A stretch of 14,861 bases of DNA from contig JBCCZS010000068.1 in the NCBI GenBank assembly GCA_039187035.1, positions 1 through 14,861 of the forward strand, read 5' to 3'. Numbering within the stretch: the stretch's first letter is position 1; each line of letters starts with the position of its first letter. This document shows positions 1 to 5,977 of the stretch, one piece after another. This stretch comes from JAJFFW01 sp039187035. GTDB taxonomy: Bacteria > Pseudomonadota > Alphaproteobacteria > Caulobacterales > Parvularculaceae. The notes under the pieces were generated by a model that saw only the letters and a program-made list of their open reading frames with translations, had not been told where the DNA came from and did no database searches. The translations under genes were made by a program, and so were the position numbers.

Positions 1-336
1 CCGCATCGCCGGCGCGTCGGCGCCGATGACGCAAATCGGCCCGGGCGGCGCGGATGCGAATGCGCCGCGGATCCTCGCCCCGAGGTCGCCGCCGCGTTGC
101 GCGAACACCCCGTCGACCTGCGCAAAGCGCGTCTTCAGCGCCGCGCACGCGGCCGGCGGATCGACCGCCAGATAGGTCGCGCGCCCCGACCGCACCGCCT
201 CAACGACCGTGCGTTCGGCAAAGCGTCGAAACAGCGCCGCCGCGCGTCCTGCACCAACGTCGGCCGCCAATCGCGTCTTAACGCGCCCGGCGACCGGTGC
301 TTTCACCATCACGACGACGACGCCGCGGGGCCTCAT
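1..336 (-). CDS. TIGR04282/DUF2064 family transferase (3' end cut by window)
   Basis: I translated this by hand from an ATG at 336 to the window edge (112 codons, open throughout). The N-terminus reads VVVVMVKAPVAGRVKTRLA (residues 6-24), the signature of the DUF2064/TIGR04282 family ('rSAM/selenodomain-associated transferase 1'), predicted nucleotide-sugar-like transferases with a GT-A fold. At the edge is ICVIGADAPAMR, matching the family's second conserved stretch (usually G-[ST]-D-x-P). The start codon overlaps the stop of the upstream TIGR04283 gene as ATGA, so the two are translationally coupled, and a GGGGG stretch about six bases upstream can serve as ribosome binding site. The substrate of this family is unknown to me. 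Roughly half of the usual ~200 residues is visible. Family assignment is firm; function is not. Confidence 0.85.
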   Translation of the reverse strand, partial: MRPRGVVVVMVKAPVAGRVKTRLAADVGAGRAAALFRRFAERTVVEAVRSGRATYLAVDPPAACAALKTRFAQVDGVFAQRGGDLGARIRGAFASAPPGPICVIGADAPAMR

Positions 337-1016
337 TCATACCCCCGCGCCAACGCCGCCGGGTCCGCGCCCGCTTTGTAGCGAATGAGGCGCGCCGCAT
401 TGCGCGCCGCTTGCCGAAAATAGCCGTCGCGGCGGTAGCGCTCAGCGCCCGTCAACGCCGTCGCCGGCAGAACCGCAATCGCCTTGCGCCCCTGGGCGCG
501 GCAAAGGCGCTCCATAATATCGACATCTTCAAACAACGGCCACGGACGATACCCGCCGAGCGCATCGTAAAGCGGACGCGCAATTAAGAGGCCCTGGTCG
601 CCATAGGGAACGCCGAAGGTGCGCGCGCGAAACCGCGCCCCGGCTTCCACGAGGCGCGCGCGCGGGTCGGCGTCGTCGAAACGCAATCGAAAAACCCCGA
701 CCCGGCTCGGATCGACCGCGTGGGCGCGCGCGGCGTCGACCCAGTCCTCGCTCAAGACTGTGTCGGCATGCAGAAACAATAGCCACGGCGCGCGCGCGGC
801 CGCCGCCCCGGCGATCAGCTGGACGCCGCGCCCCGCGGCGCTCGTTAAAACCCTGGCGCCCGCATCGTCCGCGATCGCGCACGACGCGTCCGTGGACCCG
901 CCGTCGACGACCACGAGCTCTTTGACGAGACCGTCGATCGCGCCGGGCGCAAGCGCGGCGAGACAGGCGGGCAACCGCGCCGCAGCGTCTAGCGTGGGGA
1001 TGATGACCGACAGCAC
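333..1016 (-). CDS. TIGR04283 family glycosyltransferase (GT2 fold)
   Basis: The 227-residue product is a GT2-type transferase of the TIGR04283 family ('rSAM/selenodomain-associated transferase 2'). Visible motifs: LSVIIPTLD at 2-10, VVVDGGSTD at 35-43, the metal-binding-like FLHADT at 81-86, YGDQGLL at 138-144 and FEDVDIMERL at 162-171. I chose the GTG at 1016 because the family starts directly with the SVIIPTL strand and the length then fits (about 220); the open frame runs on to 1337, but that part is opposite the radical SAM gene and has no family similarity. An AGGCGAGAGG stretch lies just upstream. It forms a two-gene unit with the overlapping TIGR04282 gene, the usual partner. The acceptor is unknown; a cell-envelope or small-molecule glycosylation is possible but unproven. 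Confidence 0.85.
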   Translation of the reverse strand: MLSVIIPTLDAAARLPACLAALAPGAIDGLVKELVVVDGGSTDASCAIADDAGARVLTSAAGRGVQLIAGAAAARAPWLLFLHADTVLSEDWVDAARAHAVDPSRVGVFRLRFDDADPRARLVEAGARFRARTFGVPYGDQGLLIARPLYDALGGYRPWPLFEDVDIMERLCRAQGRKAIAVLPATALTGAERYRRDGYFRQAARNAARLIRYKAGADPAALARGYE

Positions 1017-1030
1017 GGCCTCTCGCCTAC

Positions 1031-1048
1031 CCGGCGCGGGCGCGCCGG
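1031..1048. repeat. Perfect 8-bp inverted repeat in divergent spacer
   Basis: CCGGCGCG-GG-CGCGCCGG is a perfect inverted repeat with a two-base centre, lying 15 bases upstream of the TIGR04283 start. In RNA it would need a larger loop, so it reads better as a possible protein-binding palindrome. It is built only of G and C in a GC-rich genome, so chance is a real alternative. Confidence 0.35.
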
Positions 1049-1087
1049 AAAACCCGCGGCAAGAAATCGCCGGCCCGTGCAAATTAT

Positions 1088-1102
1088 GTTCTTGTTTTGT
1101 TC
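1088..1102. promoter_or_regulatory. Candidate LexA (SOS) box, GTTC-N7-GTTC
   Basis: The sequence GTTCTTGTTTTGTTC is an exact match to the direct-repeat SOS box GTTC-N7-GTTC known for alphaproteobacterial LexA. It sits in a short AT-rich patch inside GC-rich DNA, 25 bases before the radical SAM start at 1128 and 71 bases before the divergent transferase start at 1016, so a bound repressor could block either promoter. The motif is read directly; LexA binding is inferred. Confidence 0.6.
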
Positions 1103-1127
1103 CAACCACCGCCATAAGGTGTCGACC

Positions 1128-2288
1128 ATGGCGCGCGCCCCAACCCCACCAGCCGGCCCCAAACGCCCAATTGAGGGCCGGCCGCCGCACCTCGTCCGCA
1201 ACGCTGGCGGCAAGGGTCGGGGCGCGCGCTCCAATCGCTCGGGCCGATATGAAGCCGAAAGCCGGTTCGACGTGGACGACGGTTGGGGCGAAGCGCGCGG
1301 GGACGGGGACGGGCCGGCCGCCGAGCGAACCACGCATATCGTCGAACGCCCACGCACGATCCTAACCTTCAACAAGTCGCCCTATGTCGGCTTCGATCGG
1401 TCGATCAATCCTTACCGCGGCTGCGAGCACGGGTGCGTTTATTGTTTCGCGCGGCCGACCCACGCTTTCATGGGCCTGTCGCCGGGCCTCGATTTTGAGA
1501 CGAAGATTTTCGTCAAGCCCGACGCCGGGGCGCTTTTGCGCCGGGAGTTTTCCGCGCCCGGTTATCGCCCGCGTCCGGTCGCGCTCGGCACAAACACCGA
1601 TCCCTATCAGCCGGCCGAACGGCGCTACCGGATCATGCGCGACGTCCTGACGGCGTGCGCGGAGTTCGGCCACCCGTTGACGATCTTGACGAAATCGGCG
1701 GGCGTCTTGCGGGATCTCGATCTCCTCAGCCCGTTGGCGCAGCGCGGGCTGGTGCGCGCGACGTTGTCGATCACGACGTGCGATCCGGCGCTGGCGCGCG
1801 CCCTGGAGCCACGGGCCAGCGCGCCCGCCAAGCGCTTTGACGCGGTGCGCGCGCTCGCCGACGCCGGCGTCGAGACGGGCGTCATGACGGCGCCGATGAT
1901 CCCGGCGCTGAACGATCATGAACTCGAAGCACTGTTGACGCGGGCGGCGGAGGCCGGCGCGTCCCATGCCGGCTACACGATGATCCGTCTGCCGCTTGAA
2001 GTCTCGCCGCTCTTTCAAGAGTGGCTCGCGGCGCACGCGCCCGATCGCGCGGGCCGCGTGATGCGCCACATTCGCGAGCACAATGGCGGGCGCGATTACG
2101 ACGCGCGGCGATCGCGGGGACGGGAGGTCGCAAGCCCCTACGTCAAACTTCTTGCCGCGCGGTTCCGCGCGGCGGCCGCGCGCCTCGGCCTCGATCGCGA
2201 GCCGGCGCCCTTGCGGCTCAACGCGTTCCGCGCGCCGAACCGGGCGACGCCGCAGCTTTCTCTTTTCGACGAATCGTCTCGCAGCTAA
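1128..2288 (+). CDS. PA0069-family radical SAM protein (SPL-like)
   Basis: The 386-residue product belongs to the PA0069/Rv2578c group of radical SAM proteins, related to spore photoproduct lyase. The [4Fe-4S] motif is RGCEHGCVYCFARPTH with cysteines 99, 103 and 106 (CX3CX2C, as in the SPL-like group). N-terminal GKGRGARSNRSGRYE (28-42), then DDGW, and later ALGTNTDPYQPAE and LTKSAGVLRDLDLL are family hallmarks. I start at ATG 1128, preceded at seven bases by AAGG; the frame is open back to 1077, but that stretch includes the SOS-box candidate and spacer. No reaction is established for the family to my knowledge; DNA-damage-related chemistry is a guess from the SPL relation, the SOS-like box and the repair genes that follow. 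It lies 53 bases before rnhB, probably in one transcript. Confidence 0.9.
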   Translation: MARAPTPPAGPKRPIEGRPPHLVRNAGGKGRGARSNRSGRYEAESRFDVDDGWGEARGDGDGPAAERTTHIVERPRTILTFNKSPYVGFDRSINPYRGCEHGCVYCFARPTHAFMGLSPGLDFETKIFVKPDAGALLRREFSAPGYRPRPVALGTNTDPYQPAERRYRIMRDVLTACAEFGHPLTILTKSAGVLRDLDLLSPLAQRGLVRATLSITTCDPALARALEPRASAPAKRFDAVRALADAGVETGVMTAPMIPALNDHELEALLTRAAEAGASHAGYTMIRLPLEVSPLFQEWLAAHAPDRAGRVMRHIREHNGGRDYDARRSRGREVASPYVKLLAARFRAAAARLGLDREPAPLRLNAFRAPNRATPQLSLFDESSRS

Positions 2289-2341
2289 GGAGAAAGGTCG
2301 ATGGTTCGCTTTTTCGCGTCGCTCGCCGCCGAGGCTCGTAT

Positions 2342-3040
2342 ATGGCCGCCGCGCCCACGTTCGATATCGAAGACGCCTTACGCGCCGGGGGAGAACCCGG
2401 GCGCGCCGCCCGACAAGGCGAAGGCGACGCGCGCTCGGGCGTCGAACGGGTGGCGGGGGTGGACGAAGCGGGGCGCGGCCCCTGGGCGGGTCCGGTGGTC
2501 GCCGCCGCCGTGGTTCTCAACCCGCATTGCACGCCGGCGGGCCTGCGCGATTCCAAAACGCTTACGGAAAATCGCCGACGCGCGCTCGCAGCCGCTTTGT
2601 GGAAAACGGCGCGCATCGGCGTCGGCGTGGCCGGCGTTGACGAGATCGACCGTCTCAATATTGCGCGCGCGACGCTCCTGGCGATGACACGCGCCGTCGC
2701 CGGATTGCCGACGCCGCCGCACGCCTGCATCGTCGACGGCGTTTTAAAGCCGCGGCTTCCCTGCCCGGCCTATACGGTCGTAAAGGGCGACGCGAAGTCG
2801 TTGTCGATCGCGGCCGCGTCGATCATCGCGAAGACGACCCGCGATCGCATGATGCGCGAACTCGCGCGCGAGTTTCCGGAATACGCCTGGGAGCGAAACA
2901 AAGGCTACGGCGCGCCGGCCCATCGCGAAGCCTTGGAGCGCTTTGGGGTTACGCCGCACCATCGCCGCTCCTTCGCGCCCGTCCGCGCGCGGTTGGAAGA
3001 CGCGGGCGCGCCCGGCCTTCTCGCCGTTAATCAATCTTAA
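2342..3040 (+). CDS. rnhB: Ribonuclease HII
   Basis: Ribonuclease HII nicks RNA-DNA hybrids and excises single ribonucleotides from DNA in the cytoplasm. The 232-residue product has the acidic active site in family context: AGVDEAGRGPWAGPVVAAAV (D41, E42), the VDG motif (D132) and VVKGDAKSLSIAAASIIAKTTRDRMM (D150), followed by the typical C-terminal ERNKGYG and GVTPHHRRSFAPV. The ATG at 2342 has GAGG seven bases upstream and gives a normal length with a slightly extended N-terminus (about 37 residues before the first catalytic motif). A stronger Shine-Dalgarno (AAGGAGAAAGG at 2287-2297) points instead to ATG 2301, which is in another frame; see findings. It follows the radical SAM gene and precedes ccrM. 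Confidence 0.95.
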   Translation: MAAAPTFDIEDALRAGGEPGRAARQGEGDARSGVERVAGVDEAGRGPWAGPVVAAAVVLNPHCTPAGLRDSKTLTENRRRALAAALWKTARIGVGVAGVDEIDRLNIARATLLAMTRAVAGLPTPPHACIVDGVLKPRLPCPAYTVVKGDAKSLSIAAASIIAKTTRDRMMRELAREFPEYAWERNKGYGAPAHREALERFGVTPHHRRSFAPVRARLEDAGAPGLLAVNQS

Positions 3041-3048
3041 ACGATTGA
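3027..3048. promoter_or_regulatory. TTAA-N6-TTAA pair overlapping a 6-bp inverted repeat
   Basis: TTAA at 3027-3030 and 3037-3040 lie six bases apart across the rnhB stop codon. Overlapping them, TCAATC (3031-3036) and GATTGA (3043-3048) form a perfect inverted repeat with a six-base centre. The cell-cycle regulator CtrA binds TTAA-N7-TTAA, so this is one base short of consensus. Its location just upstream of the ccrM promoter makes a CtrA-type or other operator plausible, but not shown. Confidence 0.35.
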
Positions 3049-3075
3049 ATAGACGCAGAATTTTTTCCTTATAAT
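3045..3075 (+). promoter_or_regulatory. Candidate ccrM promoter (-35/-10)
   Basis: A perfect -10 hexamer TATAAT lies at 3070-3075 in an AT-rich stretch. The best upstream -35 match is TTGAAT at 3045-3050, with a long 19-base spacer, so an activator may be needed. Transcription would start near 3081-3083, leaving a leader of about 80 bases before the ccrM ATG. Confidence 0.5.
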
Positions 3076-3077
3076 CC

Positions 3078-3089
3078 GAGTCCGGAATC
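3078..3089. promoter_or_regulatory. Two GANTC methylation sites at the ccrM transcript start
   Basis: GAGTC (3078-3082) and GAATC (3085-3089) are two CcrM target sites offset by seven bases, immediately after the TATAAT box. In Caulobacter, methylation of GANTC sites in the ccrM promoter/leader region controls its own transcription, so this placement suggests the same feedback here. The sites are certain; the role is inferred from that precedent. Confidence 0.65.
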
Positions 3090-3097
3090 TTGACGCG

Positions 3098-3120
3098 GCG
3101 GTCTTTAGGAGAAAGACTGC
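3098..3120 (+). promoter_or_regulatory. Hairpin in ccrM 5' leader with AGGAG loop
   Basis: GTCTTT (3101-3106) pairs with AAAGAC (3112-3117), extended outward by a G-T wobble and two GC pairs, to give a nine-pair stem. The five-base loop is AGGAG (3107-3111), a Shine-Dalgarno-like sequence with no start codon at useful distance. The real ribosome binding site of ccrM is AGGGAG at 3148-3153. It may be a leader structure affecting translation or stability, or chance. Confidence 0.4.
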
Positions 3121-3162
3121 GCCGCCTTCAACGGCGACAAGGCCGTCAGGGAGCGGATTATT

Positions 3163-4389
3163 ATGGCGAACGTCAAAAAGACGGCGAAAAAGCCCGCCGC
3201 ATCGCCGGCAAAGCGAAAAAGCGCCGCCAAAGCGAACGCCGGACCGGCGGGCGGAAAACGCAACGCGGCGTCGGAAAAACATGAAGCTCGCCACCCCGCG
3301 TCCGCATTCCTCGACACGATCGTCGAAGGCGATGCGATCGACGCGCTCGCGCGCCTTCCGGACGGCTGCATCGATCTCGTTTTCGCCGACCCGCCCTACA
3401 ATCTGCAACTCGGCGGCGAACTACGCCGGCCCGACAATTCCCGCGTCGACGGGGTCGACGACGATTGGGACCGGTTTGACAGTTTTGCGGCCTATGACGC
3501 CTTTACGCGCGCCTGGCTCGCCGAGGCGCGGCGCGTCCTCAAGCCGGACGGCGCGATCTGGGTGATCGGTTCGTACCACAACATTTTCCGTGTCGGCGCC
3601 GCTTTGCAGGACGCCGGCTTTTGGATACTGAACGACGTCATCTGGACCAAGACGAACCCGATGCCGAACTTTCGCGGCACCCGATTTGCAAACGCGCACG
3701 AAACGCTGATTTGGGCCGCGCACCATGAAAGAGCGCGGTACACGTTTAATTATGACGGCCTGAAAGCCGGCAATGAGGACCTCCAGGCGCGCTCCGATTG
3801 GCTGATGCCGATTTGTACGGGTGCGGAGCGCTTGAAGGACGCCGGCGGCGCGAAACTGCACCCGACGCAAAAACCCGAAGCCCTGCTTCGACGCATCTTG
3901 AACGCCACGACGAAACCGGGCGACGTCGTCCTCGACCCGTTCTTCGGCTCCGGCACGACGGGCGCGGCCGCCAAAGCGCTCGGCCGTCGTTTTATCGGCG
4001 TTGAACGCGACGCGAGGTATGCGGCGGCGGCGCGCGCGCGCATCGACGCCGTCGCGCCCGCCGACGCAGAAAGCCTCGCGCAGACGCCGTCGCGCCGCGC
4101 GGCGCCGCGGGTGCCGTTCGCCGCTGTCGTCGAACAGGGTCTCCTCACGCCGGGTGACGCGTTGACCGACCCGCGCGCGCGCATCACCGCGCGCGTACGG
4201 GCCGACGGGTCGATCGCCGTCAAAGATCGCGACGGGGCGACCGTGCAAGGCTCCATCCACAAGATCGGCGCGCACGTGCAAAGCGCGGACGCATGCAACG
4301 GCTGGACGTTCTGGCATTACGAAGAACGCACCGGACGCAAACCAATCGACTTCCTGCGCGATAAAATGCGCGCAAAAATCGCCCTCTAA
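3163..4389 (+). CDS. ccrM: Cell-cycle DNA adenine methyltransferase CcrM (GANTC)
   Basis: This is the orphan N6-adenine methyltransferase that methylates GANTC after replication and couples transcription to the cell cycle. The 408-residue protein is a beta-class enzyme: catalytic DPPYNLQL (76-83), NPMPNFRGTRF (165-175), HPTQKPEALL (233-242), then the AdoMet-binding DPFFGSGTTGAAA (258-270). The C-terminal ~100 residues, with NGWTFWHYEERTGRKPIDFLR, are the RAMA domain found in CcrM. ATG 3163 has AGGGAG nine bases upstream. Odd: the first ~45 residues are a Lys/Ala/Pro-rich low-complexity extension not in the 358-residue Caulobacter enzyme. No restriction partner is nearby, consistent with an orphan regulatory enzyme. 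It is convergent with mutY, 25 bases apart. Confidence 0.95.
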   Translation: MANVKKTAKKPAASPAKRKSAAKANAGPAGGKRNAASEKHEARHPASAFLDTIVEGDAIDALARLPDGCIDLVFADPPYNLQLGGELRRPDNSRVDGVDDDWDRFDSFAAYDAFTRAWLAEARRVLKPDGAIWVIGSYHNIFRVGAALQDAGFWILNDVIWTKTNPMPNFRGTRFANAHETLIWAAHHERARYTFNYDGLKAGNEDLQARSDWLMPICTGAERLKDAGGAKLHPTQKPEALLRRILNATTKPGDVVLDPFFGSGTTGAAAKALGRRFIGVERDARYAAAARARIDAVAPADAESLAQTPSRRAAPRVPFAAVVEQGLLTPGDALTDPRARITARVRADGSIAVKDRDGATVQGSIHKIGAHVQSADACNGWTFWHYEERTGRKPIDFLRDKMRAKIAL

Positions 4390-4395
4390 AGGGCG
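4374..4395 (-). terminator. mutY rho-independent terminator inside ccrM 3' end
   Basis: On the minus strand CGCCCT (4395-4390) and AGGGCG (4385-4380) form a six-pair stem around TTAG, followed by ATTTTT (4379-4374). It lies 20 bases past the mutY stop and overlaps the last codons and stop of ccrM. In the plus direction the hairpin has no T-run, so it should mainly serve mutY. Confidence 0.65.
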
Positions 4396-4414
4396 CTCCC
4401 CGTACGGATCGCTC

Positions 4415-5512
4415 TTAACGCACGGCGAACAAATCGTCGCGCGCGCCCGTCGCACAGGCGACCGCCTTGCGCATCACCGTCGGCAAGCGGGCTTCCTCCG
4501 GGTCCAACCAAATCGCATCAGCAAGCGTGGCGGTACGCGCCGACGTCGATGCGAGGTGCACGTCGAGCCGCAACCGGAAATGGGTGAAGACGTGCGAGAC
4601 GGCGCCGGCCAACCGCCATTCGGCGCGCGCCGGCGCACTGGCGAGCGCTTCGTCTACGGATGGCGCGCCTTCGCTCCATGCGGTGCCGGGCAAGCCCAGC
4701 ATTCCGCCCAGCAGGCCGTCGCTCGGCCGGCGCTCCAACAAACCGCGGCCCGATGCGTCGAAGAGCGCGAAAGCCGCGCCGACGCGCTCCGGCTTTTTCG
4801 CTTTTGCCGCTTTGTGGGGCAACTCCCCGGCAGTCCCCCGCGCCCGCGCAGCACAAAAGTCAGTAAGCGGACACGCGCCGCAATTCGGCGTGCGCGGACG
4901 GCACGGGCCGGCGCCGAGATCCATTAGGGCTTGCGCGAAATCGCCCGATCGCGCGTCCGGCCACATCGCGTCGGCGGCCGCGCGCACGGCTTTTTTGAAC
5001 GCCCCGCCGGCCGCATCAATTGCAAAGAGCCGCGCCGTCACGCGTTCGACATTGCCGTCGACGACGGGGGTCGCCACATCGAACGCGATCGCCGCGACAG
5101 CCGCGCCCGTATACTCGCCGACGCCCGGCAATGCGCGCAGTTCGGCCACGGTCTCAGGAAATTGCGCGTCGGCGCGCGCCGCCACGGCCGACGCGCACGC
5201 ATGCAAGTTGCGCGCGCGCGCGTAATAGCCGAGACCCGCCCACTCGCCGAGAACGTCGTCGAGCGGGGCGGCGGCGAGCGCCGCGACGTCCGGCCACCGG
5301 TCGAGGAACCGCTGATAACGCGGCGTCACGGTCGCGACCGTCGTCTGCTGCAACATGACCTCGGAGAGCCACACCCGATAGGGGTCCGGCGCGACGCCGC
5401 GCGCCCGCTCCGCCGGCCCGACGCGCCACGGCAAAGCCCGAGCGTTTTCGTCATACCAATCAAGAAGCGCCGGAGCGATTTTCCCCAATTGGTCGTTATG
5501 CAGCGCAGCCAT
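4415..5512 (-). CDS. mutY: A/G-specific adenine glycosylase MutY
   Basis: MutY removes adenine mispaired with 8-oxoguanine in base-excision repair. The 365-residue product has the full family layout: helix-hairpin-helix glycosylase domain with catalytic glutamate E51 in WLSEVMLQQTTV, LPGVGEYTGAAVAAIAF (128-144), catalytic aspartate D152 in VVDGNVERV, and the [4Fe-4S] ligands C204, C211, C214, C220 (CX6CX2CX5C). A C-terminal NUDIX-like lesion-recognition domain follows, with HVFTHFRLRLDVH. The ATG at 5512 has no clear Shine-Dalgarno, and a promoter-like pair ends six bases upstream, so the mRNA may be leaderless. It diverges from dciA across 72 bases and converges on ccrM. In related genomes mutY lies in the same block as smc and ccrM. 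Confidence 0.95.
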   Translation of the reverse strand: MAALHNDQLGKIAPALLDWYDENARALPWRVGPAERARGVAPDPYRVWLSEVMLQQTTVATVTPRYQRFLDRWPDVAALAAAPLDDVLGEWAGLGYYARARNLHACASAVAARADAQFPETVAELRALPGVGEYTGAAVAAIAFDVATPVVDGNVERVTARLFAIDAAGGAFKKAVRAAADAMWPDARSGDFAQALMDLGAGPCRPRTPNCGACPLTDFCAARARGTAGELPHKAAKAKKPERVGAAFALFDASGRGLLERRPSDGLLGGMLGLPGTAWSEGAPSVDEALASAPARAEWRLAGAVSHVFTHFRLRLDVHLASTSARTATLADAIWLDPEEARLPTVMRKAVACATGARDDLFAVR

Positions 5513-5518
5513 CGCGCC

Positions 5519-5546
5519 GTTATGCTATTTATTGCAGGCTTGGCAA
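5519..5546 (-). promoter_or_regulatory. Candidate mutY promoter
   Basis: On the minus strand TTGCCA (5546-5541) and CATAAC (5524-5519) are spaced by 16 bases and fit a sigma-70-like promoter. The -10 ends six bases before the mutY ATG, so transcription would begin about at the start codon. Neither hexamer is a perfect match. Confidence 0.4.
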
Positions 5547-5584
5547 CGCGCCGGTCGCGGCGATGAACGGAGGATCGGTCGCCT

Positions 5585-5977
5585 GTGCGTCCTTCAAAGC
5601 CGATCGTTACGCGGCCCGCGCGCCGCTCCGCGCCGGCCGTCGGCCGTGCGTTGCGCGAGACGGTCCGCGACCTCGCGCAATCGACGCGGTACGTCGATCC
5701 GGGCCTCGTCGCCGACTGGCAACAAATCGTCGGAGCCGAGCTTGCGGCCTTGTGCCGTCCCGGCAAGATTTCCGCCGGACGCGGCGCGACCTTGACGGTT
5801 TTCGCGCGCGACGCCGCGGCCGCGGCCCGGGTCCAGTTCGACGCCGGGTTGATCCTCGACAAACTGACGATGCGGCTCGGCCCCGGCGTCGTCGGGCATG
5901 TGCGCGTCGTCCAAAACGGCTCCGAGCCGGACGACCGCCCCGCGCCGGGCGGGCTCTCGCGTTTTCGCGGGCGGTGA
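5585..5977 (+). CDS. dciA: DUF721 protein, DciA-type helicase loader/operator
   Basis: The 130-residue product is a DUF721 protein. Its single domain spans about 18-112, with the conserved tryptophan in VADWQQIVG (42-50), then LAALCRPGKI and the GATLTVFARDAAAAARVQFDAGLIL stretch that forms the KH-like core. DciA proteins assist loading of the replicative helicase DnaB at origins in bacteria lacking DnaC/DnaI. I use the GTG at 5585, with CGGAGG eleven bases upstream; the nearby ATG at 5563 is out of frame. The last codons and stop lie within the first unit of a 28-bp tandem repeat, so the C-terminal RFRGR is repeat-encoded. Position between mutY and a DsbA-like gene before smc matches other alphaproteobacteria. 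The family call is firm, the gene name by family role. Confidence 0.8.
   Translation: MRPSKPIVTRPARRSAPAVGRALRETVRDLAQSTRYVDPGLVADWQQIVGAELAALCRPGKISAGRGATLTVFARDAAAAARVQFDAGLILDKLTMRLGPGVVGHVRVVQNGSEPDDRPAPGGLSRFRGR

Noticed and set aside
1017..1337. N-terminal extension of the TIGR04283 transferase back to 1337
   Set aside because: The added part lies opposite the radical SAM start and the SOS-box candidate and lacks family similarity; GTG 1016 gives the normal length.
2301..2687. 128-codon open frame after a strong ribosome binding site
   Set aside because: It is out of frame with rnhB, Arg/Pro-rich like other shadow frames, and shows no family motif; kept only as a start-site puzzle.
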